The notes: generated by a model from the sequence alone, not told the origin. Positions 23,182 to 32,901 are shown, numbered from the stretch's first letter. The stretch: DNA of 64,000 nt from Gloeotrichia echinulata CP02 (GCA_038087035.1 CP051187.1:5896001-5960000), one strand, 5' to 3'. A program made the numbers and translations.

Positions 23182-24804
23182 ATGCTGCAAAATCATATTG
23201 AAGAAAATATGGTAACTTCCAAAACTGAATTAGACATTTATATTGGCAAATTTTTAAGTAATCGCTATTTAATCAGAGATTTGATAGGTAAAGGGGGTAT
23301 GGGTAGGGTTTACCTAGCAGAAGACGTAGCTAAAGGAGGTATGCCGGTCGCTATCAAAATTCTCTCACTTAGTTTGGGAGATCAGCAAATGTCTCAACGC
23401 TTTGCTAGAGAAATTTTTATTGGCGCTCAATTAGGACGGAAAAGTAAAAATATTGTCCGCATGTTGAGCTACGGTGTCACCGAAGATAAAATTCCATTTT
23501 ATGTTATGGAGTATCTGCAAGGAAAAAATTTAAAACAAATACTCAAACATCAGGAACTAACAATACCCAAATTTTTAGATATTTGTCAACAAATTTGTTT
23601 AGGTTTACAGTGCGCTCACCAAGGAATCAGTCTCAAAGGAGAAATTTATCCCGTGGTTCACAGGGATATTAAACCAGAAAATATATTTATTGTTGAAGAT
23701 ACTAATAAAGGGAATATAGTCAAGATTCTCGATTTTGGGATTGCCAAATTTTTAACAGAGCGTAGCGGGATGACTCTGACTGAATCTTTTATTGGTAGTT
23801 TACCTTATTGCTCTCCCGAACACATGGAAGGACGCAAACTACTCGATGTCCGCTCTGATATTTACAGTTTGGGTGTACTGATGTTTGAGATGCTAACAGG
23901 AAAACACCCATTCCAGAAAACAAGTAACTCCTTTGGTAGTTGGTATCAGGCTCATCGGTTTCAAGCTCCTCCTACCTTTGAGGATGCAAATTCCCAAGTA
24001 AAAATCCCCCAGGAATTACAAAAATTAGTCATGACTTGTTTAGCCAAAGAAGTCAGCGATCGCCCCCAAAATATCCCTGAAATATTAGAAATTTTAGAAC
24101 AATTTGCCTGGCGGAATGAAAATGATATTTGTATGGGTAGCGATAGCTTTGAAGCTGCTTATCCAGTGCAATTAATCCCTGTAACTTCATTATCAGAAAA
24201 AGAATGTTTGCAAAAGACTTGGCCTAAGAACAAACCAATAGCAACAATTGGGTTTCCCTATTTGTTACATACATTACAAGGCACTATACCAACTTTTTGG
24301 GCAATGTTACCCAAACAAGAAATTGACAAATTTTTAGATAAAACCCAAGGCACTGAATTTGTTGCCAAAATGAATGTCTATCCAATGCTATTATGGGTAA
24401 CGGTTTTATATGATGCCGAACTTTCTCTCACACGATGGCTATCTTATTTCTTGAATATGAAAGATAGTAAAGGGCAAAATATAGTCCGTGGTTTAGCAGA
24501 AAAAGGCTATTATCATTTGCTATTTTTTTCTCTGGAAGCACCACATAATTGTGTTCATGTAATAACGTTGAATATTAGTGCTAAACAGCGTCAGCAACTT
24601 ACAGATTGGTTGGCGAATAGTCAAGAAGCTAATGAATTTATTTCTGCCAAACAAGCCCAAATAATTTTGAAGGCAGAATATGAAAGAATTAAAGGTAAAA
24701 TTTTACGAAAATTAACAGCAAAACCCGAAGGCAAGAAAATTTGGGTTAAAGCTTGGGTATATAAGTTTTTTCATCAAATTTACGAAATTTTATGGCAAAA
24801 ATAA
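23182..24804 (+). CDS. Serine/threonine protein kinase with uncharacterised C-terminal domain
   Basis: A 540-aa Hanks-type kinase, soluble. The glycine loop is LIGKGGMGRVYLAED (about residues 35-49), the ATP-binding Lys is in VAIKILS, the catalytic loop is HRDIKPENI (about 160), and the DFG motif is LDFGIAKF (about 184). The substrate-side SLPYCSPEHMEG and IYSLGVLMFEMLTGKHPF follow, all intact, so it should be active. After the kinase domain (about residue 310) comes a domain of about 200 residues with LWVTVLYDAEL, LFFSLEAPHNCVHVITLNIS and AKQRQQLTDWL. The same domain ends the next kinase. There are no membrane segments or PASTA repeats. The downstream paralogue starts 134 bases later. Confidence 0.92.
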   Translation: MLQNHIEENMVTSKTELDIYIGKFLSNRYLIRDLIGKGGMGRVYLAEDVAKGGMPVAIKILSLSLGDQQMSQRFAREIFIGAQLGRKSKNIVRMLSYGVTEDKIPFYVMEYLQGKNLKQILKHQELTIPKFLDICQQICLGLQCAHQGISLKGEIYPVVHRDIKPENIFIVEDTNKGNIVKILDFGIAKFLTERSGMTLTESFIGSLPYCSPEHMEGRKLLDVRSDIYSLGVLMFEMLTGKHPFQKTSNSFGSWYQAHRFQAPPTFEDANSQVKIPQELQKLVMTCLAKEVSDRPQNIPEILEILEQFAWRNENDICMGSDSFEAAYPVQLIPVTSLSEKECLQKTWPKNKPIATIGFPYLLHTLQGTIPTFWAMLPKQEIDKFLDKTQGTEFVAKMNVYPMLLWVTVLYDAELSLTRWLSYFLNMKDSKGQNIVRGLAEKGYYHLLFFSLEAPHNCVHVITLNISAKQRQQLTDWLANSQEANEFISAKQAQIILKAEYERIKGKILRKLTAKPEGKKIWVKAWVYKFFHQIYEILWQK

Positions 24805-24938
24805 ATCCCTTCCACTTCGTTTATCTTAGTCCGAAATCAAACCGATAACGACTAATGGCTCAAAAAATTGCACCCCTAATTGAGCCTTGACCCTTGTTAA
24901 ATTGTATTTTTAATTTATCATCATTAGAGGGTGTAAAA

Positions 24939-26447
24939 GTGAAGCAAACCGCATTTGCATCTAGACAAAATACAGGGTTACTTGCCAATCGTTATCAACT
25001 CCAAAACTTAATTGGTAGGGGAGCTATGGGCGAGGTTTTTTTAGCAAATGATATGTTGCTAGGAGGACTACCAGTTGCGATCAAATTCCTCTCTCAGACA
25101 GTTTCAGATCCTGAAATGCAACAAGACTTTGTTCGTGAAGCTCTCATGAGTGCCGCTTTAAGTCAACAAAGCATACATATCGTGCGAGCGTATGATTACG
25201 GCGTCAGTGAACAAGGTAAACCATTCTACGTCATGGAATATCTATCTGGCGAAAGTTTAAAAGATTTAATGCCAATGTCTTTGGCAATGTTTATAACTAT
25301 AACACGCCAGATTTGTTTGGGTTTACAATGTGCCCATAAAGGCTTGAAAATGGACGGCGAAATTTATCCATTAGTCCATAGAGATATCAAGCCAGCGAAT
25401 ATATTAGTTATCCCCGAACCCATGTTAGGTTACTTAGTCAAAATTCTCGATTTTGGTATTGCTAAATTTATACATAATTCCACCACAGTCAACACAAATA
25501 AGGGATTTCGTGGCACCTTACCTTATTGTTCTCCAGAACAACTAGAAGGGGAAGAATTAGATAATCGATCCGATATTTATAGCCTGGGAGTAATGATGTT
25601 TGAAATGCTCACAGGCGAAAAACCTTGGCGACCAGAAACAGATTACTTTGGCGCTTGGTATAAAGCACATCATTTTGAATCACCAAAAATGATTACCGAT
25701 GTCAAACCAAATCTGCAAATACCACCAGCCCTCAATGATTTAATCATGACTTGTCTTGCCAAAAAACCAAGCGATCGCCCCGCAAATATCGCTCTGGTTA
25801 TGCAAGTTTTGGATAGTTTAAATCAGCCCATAAATCAGGAATTAAAAAAAGTTCGGACTGCACCCAGAGATACTTCCTCTGCTAAAATTCTCACTGGTTC
25901 TGGATTACCTTTATCAGCAGAAAAAAAATCTGGACAACTTGTCTGGCCTCAAAACAAACCTATTCAAGAAATAGTGTTTCCCCAACGACTAGACACCAAA
26001 CAAGGATTTGTAGCATCACTATGGCTGATGTTATCTCAACCAGAAATCAATAGCCGTAAGCATTCAACCTGTTACAACCAGTTTATCTTTATCACATCCC
26101 CCCACCCCATGCTACTGTGGCTAACAGTCCTCTACAATCGACAACTAGACCCTAAATGGCTACCCTGTTACCTAGATATGCAAAATCCCCAAAATCATCA
26201 ACTAGTTTATGCATTAGCAGAACATGAACGCTACCCCTTAATTTTCTTTACCCTCGAAGCACCCCACAAATGCAATCACATCATCAACAGTTACATTAAT
26301 TCAGCACAGCGCCAAAAATTGCAAACCTGGGTAGAACAGAGTAAACATCTACCACCATCTTCTCAATCCCACTTGAGCAAAAACCTCTTAAAGCAGCAAT
26401 ACAAGCAAATGCAATCTCGCATACAGCAGCATCTTGTTGACGGTTGA
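24939..26447 (+). CDS. Serine/threonine protein kinase, tandem paralogue
   Basis: A 502-aa kinase paralogous to the gene before it. I chose the GTG at 24939, which has a GAGGG ribosome binding site 7 bases upstream; a TTG at 24894 is also possible. Motifs are GRGAMGEVFLAND, VAIKFLS, HRDIKPANI, LDFGIAKF, LPYCSPEQLEGEEL, and IYSLGVMMFEMLTG, all consistent with activity. The C-terminal part again has WPQNKPIQEIVFP, MLLWLTVLYNRQ, LIFFTLEAPHKCNH and SAQRQKLQTWVEQ. The two kinases therefore share the novel domain and probably arose by tandem duplication. Related targets or sequential action are inference. Confidence 0.92.
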   Translation: MKQTAFASRQNTGLLANRYQLQNLIGRGAMGEVFLANDMLLGGLPVAIKFLSQTVSDPEMQQDFVREALMSAALSQQSIHIVRAYDYGVSEQGKPFYVMEYLSGESLKDLMPMSLAMFITITRQICLGLQCAHKGLKMDGEIYPLVHRDIKPANILVIPEPMLGYLVKILDFGIAKFIHNSTTVNTNKGFRGTLPYCSPEQLEGEELDNRSDIYSLGVMMFEMLTGEKPWRPETDYFGAWYKAHHFESPKMITDVKPNLQIPPALNDLIMTCLAKKPSDRPANIALVMQVLDSLNQPINQELKKVRTAPRDTSSAKILTGSGLPLSAEKKSGQLVWPQNKPIQEIVFPQRLDTKQGFVASLWLMLSQPEINSRKHSTCYNQFIFITSPHPMLLWLTVLYNRQLDPKWLPCYLDMQNPQNHQLVYALAEHERYPLIFFTLEAPHKCNHIINSYINSAQRQKLQTWVEQSKHLPPSSQSHLSKNLLKQQYKQMQSRIQQHLVDG

Positions 26448-26650
26448 CCCGTTGGGAAGAAGTGAGAAGAATCAAACCCTGTTGAATTATAAATTAATAA
26501 TTATTAATTTGCGCCGACCTAGCTTGAAAATAATACTTTGACCAATATCGATGTAAAATACAGATGCCCTATGCCGATTTTCCTGTGTCATGGTGTACGC
26601 AATTCATGACGGCTACTTACTAAAAATTAAACTATTAACAGGATAAACCT

Positions 26651-27259
26651 ATGAAACTGCAAACTACTACCCAACAAATCAAAACAGTTACAGCCTACTA
26701 TACCCCAGAAGAATATTTAGAACTAGAAGAAAAAGCTGATCATAAAAATGAATATAGAGATGGAGAAATTACACCAATGACTGGTGGAACAACAAATCAT
26801 AATAAACTGGCATTAAATTTAGCAACTGCCCTGAATTTGGCATTAAATGATTTAGACTATGAAGTTTATATTGGTGATGTAAAATTGTGGATACCACGGT
26901 ATCGCGAATTTACTTATCCTGATGTTATGGTAATTGAAGGGCAACCTGTTTATTATAGCACAAATACCACAACAGTTACCAATCCTTTGTTAATTGCTGA
27001 AGTTTTATCTAAATCTACAAAAGACTATGACCGGGGTGATAAATTTCTCTATTATCGCTCAATTCCCGAATTTAAAGAATATATTTTGATTGATCAAACT
27101 AAATATTATGTCATGCAATATGTCAAGAATTCTCAAAATCAATGGCTTTTGACTGAGTATGAAACAGAAGATGCTATCTTAAATATTTCATCAATTAATA
27201 TTAAATTGTCTTTCAAGCAATTGTATAAAAAAATCAACTTTTTGGAAAATATAGAATAA
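26651..27259 (+). CDS. Uma2 family endonuclease
   Basis: A 202-aa, apparently complete Uma2/DUF820 protein with start MKLQTTTQQIKTVTAYYTPE and an AGGA ribosome binding site. The N-terminal YLELEEKADHKNEYRDGEIT carries the conserved Glu. PDVMVIEG provides the central Asp, and LLIAEVLSKSTKDYDRGDKF carries the E-x-K-like residues of the PD-(D/E)XK core. The C-terminus (YVMQYVKNSQNQWLLTEYET) is family-like. Nuclease activity and role are unknown; Uma2 genes are often single and mobile. Confidence 0.9.
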   Translation: MKLQTTTQQIKTVTAYYTPEEYLELEEKADHKNEYRDGEITPMTGGTTNHNKLALNLATALNLALNDLDYEVYIGDVKLWIPRYREFTYPDVMVIEGQPVYYSTNTTTVTNPLLIAEVLSKSTKDYDRGDKFLYYRSIPEFKEYILIDQTKYYVMQYVKNSQNQWLLTEYETEDAILNISSINIKLSFKQLYKKINFLENIE

Positions 27260-27470
27260 ACAGGGAACTCTTAAAACTAGTAGTCCTTCAAGTCAACAAC
27301 ACTTGGTGAATTGATTTGTTCGTAGTTGCGCTTTAACGCTATTAATTAAAAGAGTAAGCGCTAAAGCGTAACTAATAACAACTTTTTTTCGTAAAAGACG
27401 GTTGACTTTTGTCCCCTATTGCCTGTTGGGTGCAGAAAGAAAAATTTTGAAACTTCTGACGCAAAAACAC

Positions 27471-27499
27471 TTGACAAGTAGAAAAAACCGAGTGATAAT
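27471..27499 (+). promoter_or_regulatory. Sigma-70 type promoter for tRNA-Asp
   Basis: TTGACA (27471-27476) and GATAAT (27494-27499) are separated by 17 bases, an almost ideal promoter. It lies 18 bases before the mature tRNA start. Confidence 0.75.
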
Positions 27500-27517
27500 G
27501 GCAAAGTCGAGAAACAA

Positions 27518-27591
27518 GGGACTGTAGTTCAATTGGTTAGAGCACCGCCCTGTCACGGCGGAAGTTGCGGGTTCGAGCCCCGTCAGTCCCG
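27518..27591 (+). tRNA. tRNA-Asp (GUC)
   Basis: A 74-nt cloverleaf. The acceptor GGGACTG pairs with CAGTCCC, the D-loop is TTCAATTGGTTAGAGC, the anticodon loop CTGTCAC gives GTC at 27552-27554, and the TPsiC arm is CGGGTTCGAGCCCCG. The discriminator is G27591. CCA is not encoded. Confidence 0.98.
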
Positions 27592-27675
27592 TAGAAAGTT
27601 GTGAGTGGTGGGTAACGAGACTCATCACTCAGCACTTATGATAGTTGTCATGCTTTGTCAAAGAGAGAATTAACC

Positions 27676-29118
27676 GTGACTGTCAGAGTCCGTATTGCGC
27701 CGAGTCCTACAGGGAACCTACATATCGGTACAGCTAGAACGGCTGTATTTAACTGGTTATTTGCTCGCCACCACGGCGGGAAGTTTATCCTGCGAATTGA
27801 AGACACAGACCTAGAGCGATCGCGTCCCGAATACACCGACAATATCCTGGAAGGATTGCGCTGGCTAGGATTAAATTGGGATGAGGGACCATTTTTCCAA
27901 TCCCAACGCCTGGATCTGTACAAACAAGCCTTACAACAACTGCTAGAACGGGGATTAGCCTATCGCTGCTATACCACCGCTGAAGAACTAGACGCCCTCC
28001 GAGAGAGCCAAAAAGCTAGAGGTGAAGCCCCTCGTTATGACAACCGTCACCGCAATCTCACCCCAGAACAACGCGCCGCTTTTGAAGCCGAAGGTCGCAG
28101 TTATGTGATTCGCTTCAAAATTGAAGATGAGCGGGAAATTGTCTGGAATGACTTAGTAAGGGGAACAATGACTTGGCGAGGTAGCGATTTAGGTGGTGAT
28201 ATGGTCATCGCCCGCGCCTCAGAAGAGGGTACTGGTCAGCCATTGTACAACTTTGTGGTTGTGGTTGATGATATTGACATGCAAATTACCCATGTCATCC
28301 GAGGCGAAGACCACATAGCCAACACCGCCAAGCAAATTCTGCTATATGAAGCAATAGGTGCAAAAATCCCCGAATTTGCTCATACACCGCTGATTTTGAA
28401 CTTGGATGGGCGCAAGCTTTCTAAGCGAGATGGTGTCACTTCCATTTCTGACTTTAAGCAATTGGGCTTTTACAGTGAAGGCTTGGTAAATTATATGACC
28501 TTGCTTGGTTGGTCTCCCCCAGACTCAAAAGAGGAAATATTTACCTTAGAAGCCGCCGCCAAAGAGTTTAGCTTTGAGCGGGTAAATAAAGCCGGTGCAA
28601 AGTTTGACTGGGCAAAGTTAGATTGGTTAAATAGTCAGTATATCCACGCACTGCCAATAGATAAATTGACAGATTTGCTCATACCCTACTGGGAAGAAGC
28701 AGGGTATAAATTTGACGGGGGACGGGAACGTGGTTGGTTAGAGGAGCTAGTTGCTTTAATTAGCCCCAGCTTGACTCGTTTCAAAGATGCTGTAGAGCAA
28801 AGCCAACTGTTCTTTACTGACACAGTAGAATTTAGCGAAGAAGCAAGCAAGCAACTGCAGCTTGAAGGTTCTGCAGCAGCCCTCAAAGCAATTATCGCCG
28901 CCTTAGAAAATCAACCGCTAGACCCAGCCACCGCCCAGGAGATAATTAAACAGGTGGTGAAAGCGGAAAATGTTAAGAAAGGGTTGGTGATGCGATCGCT
29001 CAGAGCCGCCTTAACTGGAGATGTACACGGGCCAGACCTCATTCAATCCTGGTTACTGCTGCATCAAATAGGTTTAGATCAGCCACGTTTGACTCAGGCG
29101 ATCGCACTTGGTAATTAG
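27676..29118 (+). CDS. gltX: Glutamyl-tRNA synthetase
   Basis: A 480-aa enzyme that charges tRNA-Glu. The GTG at 27676 is favoured (VTVRVRIAPSPTGNLHIGTA) because AGAGAG lies 8-14 bases upstream; a TTG at 27655 is less likely. The HIGH motif is NLHIGTART (about residues 14-22), and the KMSKS-type motif is LDGRKLSKRDG (about 244-254). The C-terminal helical anticodon-binding domain contains YMTLLGWSPPDSKEE and the final QPLDPATAQEIIKQVVKAEN. In cyanobacteria this non-discriminating enzyme also supplies Glu-tRNA for tetrapyrrole synthesis and the amidation route to Gln-tRNA. It follows tRNA-Asp but is probably transcribed from its own promoter. Confidence 0.96.
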   Translation: MTVRVRIAPSPTGNLHIGTARTAVFNWLFARHHGGKFILRIEDTDLERSRPEYTDNILEGLRWLGLNWDEGPFFQSQRLDLYKQALQQLLERGLAYRCYTTAEELDALRESQKARGEAPRYDNRHRNLTPEQRAAFEAEGRSYVIRFKIEDEREIVWNDLVRGTMTWRGSDLGGDMVIARASEEGTGQPLYNFVVVVDDIDMQITHVIRGEDHIANTAKQILLYEAIGAKIPEFAHTPLILNLDGRKLSKRDGVTSISDFKQLGFYSEGLVNYMTLLGWSPPDSKEEIFTLEAAAKEFSFERVNKAGAKFDWAKLDWLNSQYIHALPIDKLTDLLIPYWEEAGYKFDGGRERGWLEELVALISPSLTRFKDAVEQSQLFFTDTVEFSEEASKQLQLEGSAAALKAIIAALENQPLDPATAQEIIKQVVKAENVKKGLVMRSLRAALTGDVHGPDLIQSWLLLHQIGLDQPRLTQAIALGN

Positions 29119-29221
29119 CAGTTAGATTGATACTCCCACCAAGATACTGCAGGCGAATCAAGCGCAAGACGCCTCATTCCAGGGTAAAATGAGGGTTTTT
29201 GGCGTTGTTGTAGGGGCGTTC

Positions 29222-29243
29222 GGGGCGCAAAGCCTTGCGCCCC
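29222..29243. repeat. GC-rich hairpin downstream of gltX
   Basis: GGGGCGCAA / TTGCGCCCC, a perfect 9-bp stem with an AGCC loop, belongs to a dispersed repeat of the type TAGGGGCG...CGCCCCTA. It lies between gltX and the convergent GMC pseudogene and could also terminate transcription. Confidence 0.6.
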
Positions 29244-29280
29244 TACCAATAATCGTCGTCAGATAACCGATACAATGGTG

Positions 29281-29893
29281 TTACCGAAACTTCAATTCTT
29301 CAATAATCCGCTCAAGGCATCGTTCGGCAATTGCAGCAATAGTAAAAGATGGGTTGACTGCTCCTGTTGCACCCGGAATCAAAGCACCATCAACGACATA
29401 TAGACCCTTGTAGCCTTTGACTCTGCCGTAATAATCGCAAACTTTACCAAAAAAACTGGGTCTAAAGCCCCGTCCTTCTAGGACGGCTTTTTGGTAAAAT
29501 AGTGGCAACAGGCAGGGCATTGTCTGTCGGGCTAGGTGATGTAAGACGGGATTTGACTATGTGATTTGGAACTATGTCAACCAATACAGCACCACCAAGT
29601 GGGTGAGCTGTTGCTCCGTCTACCAAATAGCCAGTTTTGGGTTGGTACTGGCTGGTGGTATTACCCTGGTTGAGGGTCTCGGAGGTAGCCAAGGCGACCT
29701 CACGTACCTGAACAATTGCTGGATCGTCTTTAGGCCAGGTCAGCTTAACGCTCTGGGTAGATTGGTCATACCGAAAGCTTCCCAGAGGTGGAGCAATTCC
29801 TAGCCCTAGATGGTAAAACATAAAAAATTTATGTATATTTCCCAGGTTGCCAATCGTTCGTGCGGCTTGAGATTGCTCCTGAGTTTTTTCCAC
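29281..29893 (-). pseudogene. GMC-type oxidoreductase, C-terminal remnant interrupted by an insertion
   Basis: The right part (29582-29893) reads GLGIAPPLGSFRYDQSTQSV and GYLVDGATAHPLGGAVL. The left part (29281-29448) reads GKVCDYYGRVKGYKGLYVVD, ALIPGATGAVNPSFTIAAIA and ERCLERII. Together they match the C-terminal substrate domain of a GMC (glucose-methanol-choline, cholesterol oxidase-like) flavoenzyme, with the His of TAHPLGGAV and the closing NPSFTIAA. The N-terminal FAD-binding half is absent. A 133-base insertion (29449-29581) splits HPLGGAVL from GKVCDYYG. No functional protein is expected. Confidence 0.85.
29449..29581. mobile_element. 133-bp insertion with an IsrB-element-like 3' end
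   Basis: On the minus strand this ends with AAAAGCCGTCCTAGAAGGAC followed by GGGGCTTTAGACCCA. The IsrB element's end is nearly the same (AAAGCCGTCCTATAAGGACG, then GGGTTTCTACCCA). The left part is unrelated to the IsrB element's 5' end. It is probably a non-autonomous derivative or a solo end. It interrupts the GMC gene between the codons for LGGAVL and GKVCD. Confidence 0.65.
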
Positions 29894-30042
29894 AACTCAA
29901 AGATTTGATTTTAGGACTTAAGCATTGACAGACATAACGAAAAGTGCTAATTGGCGTTTGCACAGATATAACGACTTACTTTTGGGAACTCATTGTGTAA
30001 AAATCATGTCTTCTACAATACGTAGATGAACATGTAATCAAA

Positions 30043-30540
30043 ATGCCGAAATCAGCGCTCTACAGAGGGATAAAATTATCGTTGATGATATTGACGCTCT
30101 TCGCCGTATCGGCAACGAATGCCAAAGCTGATGTTCAACAAATGCCAAAAATATTTGGAGATGTCACCATCGGACCCAAGTTCTCCCCGGACCCCTTCAC
30201 AGTTCGCGGTATGAGTGGCGGCTCGGTCCCTGGGAACCAAGTAGCCGGGATAACTCAAACAGCTACTGGGCCATGTACCGGATTTGTTGATCAAACACCA
30301 GACCATACTTTGGAATTAACAAGTAAATTTGACTACCTGAAGCTGCAAGTCGATAGTCCTGAAGACACTACCCTGATTGTGACAGGTCCCGGTGGTACTT
30401 GGTGTAATGACGAGTTTAATGGCAAAAAAAATCCTGGGATGATTGGGGAATGGCTTCGCGGAACCTACCAGATTTGGGTTGGCTCCTACAAAAAAGGTCA
30501 ATATCTGCCTTACACTCTACAAATTACACAAGTTAAGTAG
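30043..30540 (+). CDS. Exported protein of unknown function
   Basis: A 165-aa protein with a signal peptide (LSLMILTLFAVSATNAKADV, about residues 12-31, cleaved after AKA). The mature part has GPCTGFVDQTPDHTLELTSK, YLKLQVDSPEDTTLIVTGPG, GTWCNDEF and LRGTYQIWVGSYKKGQYLPY. The GTWCNDE/GTYQIWVGSY pattern is that of small beta-sandwich domains related to the bacterial pre-peptidase C-terminal (PPC) fold. The two cysteines (in GPCTG and TWCND) could form a disulfide. It would act in the periplasm or be secreted. I cannot assign a role. Similar proteins recur in cyanobacteria. Confidence 0.75.
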   Translation: MPKSALYRGIKLSLMILTLFAVSATNAKADVQQMPKIFGDVTIGPKFSPDPFTVRGMSGGSVPGNQVAGITQTATGPCTGFVDQTPDHTLELTSKFDYLKLQVDSPEDTTLIVTGPGGTWCNDEFNGKKNPGMIGEWLRGTYQIWVGSYKKGQYLPYTLQITQVK

Positions 30541-31014
30541 GTCATTTGTCATCCCCCCATGTCCCCATACTTCTCTAATTGACGTTCTGACAAAGCCAGT
30601 CGAGCGCATAGCGTCTGCACCATACGCGCGCAAGGTTTTTGGTGCGGTTTGTCAATAAATGTCCGAGTAAGTCCGGCAAATACTTGACGCTTGAGATTAC
30701 TCCTCATTGGTTGGATTGTGCGATAATGTATTAAAATTAAGTTAACTTTCATTAAGATTGTTGATGTCGTCATCGATCTGCTGTATAGCCATGATGGCTA
30801 TATGGTGATGGATGTCAGACATCAAGTTAAACAAAATGGATTTATCAAGATCCGTTTCCTAGCTATGTAGTGACCGAGAAAGGATGAAGGATGAAGGATG
30901 AAGGATGAAAAATTCTATCCTTCTGAGTTCACTTGATCCTGAATCTGAGAGGGTGGTTCCACCATTCGGTTGCTAAAGCTGATGAGTTGTATTGGCATCT
31001 AGAGGCAAATTAAA
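30541..31014. other. Leader region of ftsH with a palindrome and tandem repeats
   Basis: No gene is supported. TATAGCCAT-G-ATGGCTATA (30784-30802) is a perfect 9-bp inverted repeat. Four GGATGAA heptamers follow at 30881-30909. This 474-base gap probably holds the ftsH promoter; the palindrome could be an operator, but I cannot say for which protein. Confidence 0.5.
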
Positions 31015-32901
31015 ATGAAATTCTCCTGGAGAGTCCTGGTACTCTGGACATTGCCGGCTTTGGTAATTGGCTTTTTCTTTTGGCAAGGGGCGTTTGCTAA
31101 TGCTCCTGCGGATATGAGTAAAAATGCAGCTAATACCCGCATGACCTATGGTCGCTTTCTGGAATACTTGGACGCCAATCGCGTTACCAGTGTAGATCTT
31201 TATGAAGGCGGGCGGACAGCAATTGTTGAAGGTGTAGATCAAGATCTGGAAAATCGTGTGCAACGGTGGCGGGTAGATCTACCTGTAAACGCTCCTGAGT
31301 TAATTACCAAGCTCAAAGACAAAGGAATTAGTTTTGATGCCCACCCCATACGCAATGATGGCGCAATCTGGGGACTGTTGGGTAATCTGATTTTTCCGAT
31401 TTTGTTGATTACTGGGTTGTTCTTCTTGTTCCGTAGGTCTAACAACCTCCCAGGCGGACCTGGACAAGCGATGAACTTTGGTAAATCTAAAGCGCGGTTT
31501 CAAATGGAAGCCAAAACTGGTGTCAAATTTGATGATGTCGCCGGGATTGAAGAAGCCAAAGAAGAACTACAAGAAGTTGTTACATTCCTGAAACAGCCAG
31601 AAAGATTTACCGCCGTAGGCGCACGCATTCCTAAAGGAGTGCTGCTAGTTGGGCCTCCTGGTACTGGTAAAACTTTATTAGCAAAAGCGATCGCTGGGGA
31701 AGCGGGTGTTCCATTCTTCAGCATTTCTGGTTCGGAATTCGTGGAAATGTTCGTGGGTGTGGGTGCTTCGCGCGTGCGCGACTTGTTCAAGAAAGCCAAA
31801 GACAACGCCCCCTGTATCATCTTTATAGATGAAATCGACGCTGTAGGTAGACAGCGGGGTGCTGGTATCGGTGGCGGTAACGATGAGAGAGAACAAACTC
31901 TCAACCAACTGTTGACCGAAATGGACGGTTTTGAAGGCAACACAGGTATCATTATTATTGCTGCCACCAACCGTCCTGACGTATTAGACGCAGCCTTGTT
32001 GCGTCCCGGACGTTTTGACAGACAAGTCACCGTTGATGCACCAGACATCAAAGGACGCTTGGAAATCTTACAAGTCCACGCACGCAACAAGAAACTTGAC
32101 CCCAATGTATCCTTAGAAGCGATCGCCCGTCGGACTCCTGGATTTACAGGTGCTGACTTAGCTAACTTACTCAACGAAGCCGCAATTCTCACCGCCAGAA
32201 GACGCAAAGAGGGAATCACCCTCCTGGAAATTGATGATGCGGTGGATCGCGTAGTCGCCGGGATGGAAGGTACTCCCTTGGTAGACAGCAAGAGCAAGCG
32301 TTTGATAGCCTATCATGAAGTTGGACACGCCTTGGTCGGCACTTTGTTAAAAGACCATGACCCAGTGCAAAAAGTTACCTTGATTCCTCGCGGACAAGCC
32401 CAAGGTTTAACTTGGTTTACCCCCAACGAAGAACAAGGATTAATTTCCCGTTCCCAACTCAAAGCCAGAATTACTGGTGCTTTGGGTGGTCGCGCCGCCG
32501 AAGAAGTGATTTTTGGTGCAGCCGAAGTGACTACTGGTGCCGGTGGTGACTTGCAACAATTGTCGGGAATGGCGAGACAGATGGTAACAAGGTTTGGAAT
32601 GTCCAATTTGGGTCCGGTGTCACTGGAAAGCCAACAAGGAGAAGTGTTCTTGGGTCGTGACTGGACAACTAGATCTGAGTATTCTGAGTCTATCGCTTCC
32701 CGCATTGATGGTCAAGTCCGCGCCATTGTGGAAGAATGCTACGACACAGCCAAGAAGATTATGCGTGAACATCGCACCGTCGCTGACCGCTTAGTTGATT
32801 TGCTGATCGAAAAGGAAACCATTGATGGTGCTGAGTTCCGCCAAATTGTGGCTGAATACACCGACGTACCCGAAAAGTCTCAGTACGCACCAAGTCTGTA
32901 A
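31015..32901 (+). CDS. ftsH: ATP-dependent zinc metalloprotease FtsH (FtsH2-like)
   Basis: A 628-aa membrane protease. Two N-terminal membrane spans (about residues 7-24 and 118-140) bracket a lumenal or periplasmic segment. The AAA+ domain has Walker A GPPGTGKT (about 212), Walker B CIIFIDEIDAVGRQR, and ATNRPDVLDAALLRPGRFDR (SRH). The zinc motif HEVGH is at about residue 434. The Asp ligand region is also present. Length and C-terminal style fit the cyanobacterial FtsH2 type (Synechocystis slr0228), which with FtsH3 removes damaged D1 during photosystem II repair; which paralogue it is remains an inference. A strong terminator lies at 32925. Confidence 0.95.
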   Translation: MKFSWRVLVLWTLPALVIGFFFWQGAFANAPADMSKNAANTRMTYGRFLEYLDANRVTSVDLYEGGRTAIVEGVDQDLENRVQRWRVDLPVNAPELITKLKDKGISFDAHPIRNDGAIWGLLGNLIFPILLITGLFFLFRRSNNLPGGPGQAMNFGKSKARFQMEAKTGVKFDDVAGIEEAKEELQEVVTFLKQPERFTAVGARIPKGVLLVGPPGTGKTLLAKAIAGEAGVPFFSISGSEFVEMFVGVGASRVRDLFKKAKDNAPCIIFIDEIDAVGRQRGAGIGGGNDEREQTLNQLLTEMDGFEGNTGIIIIAATNRPDVLDAALLRPGRFDRQVTVDAPDIKGRLEILQVHARNKKLDPNVSLEAIARRTPGFTGADLANLLNEAAILTARRRKEGITLLEIDDAVDRVVAGMEGTPLVDSKSKRLIAYHEVGHALVGTLLKDHDPVQKVTLIPRGQAQGLTWFTPNEEQGLISRSQLKARITGALGGRAAEEVIFGAAEVTTGAGGDLQQLSGMARQMVTRFGMSNLGPVSLESQQGEVFLGRDWTTRSEYSESIASRIDGQVRAIVEECYDTAKKIMREHRTVADRLVDLLIEKETIDGAEFRQIVAEYTDVPEKSQYAPSL

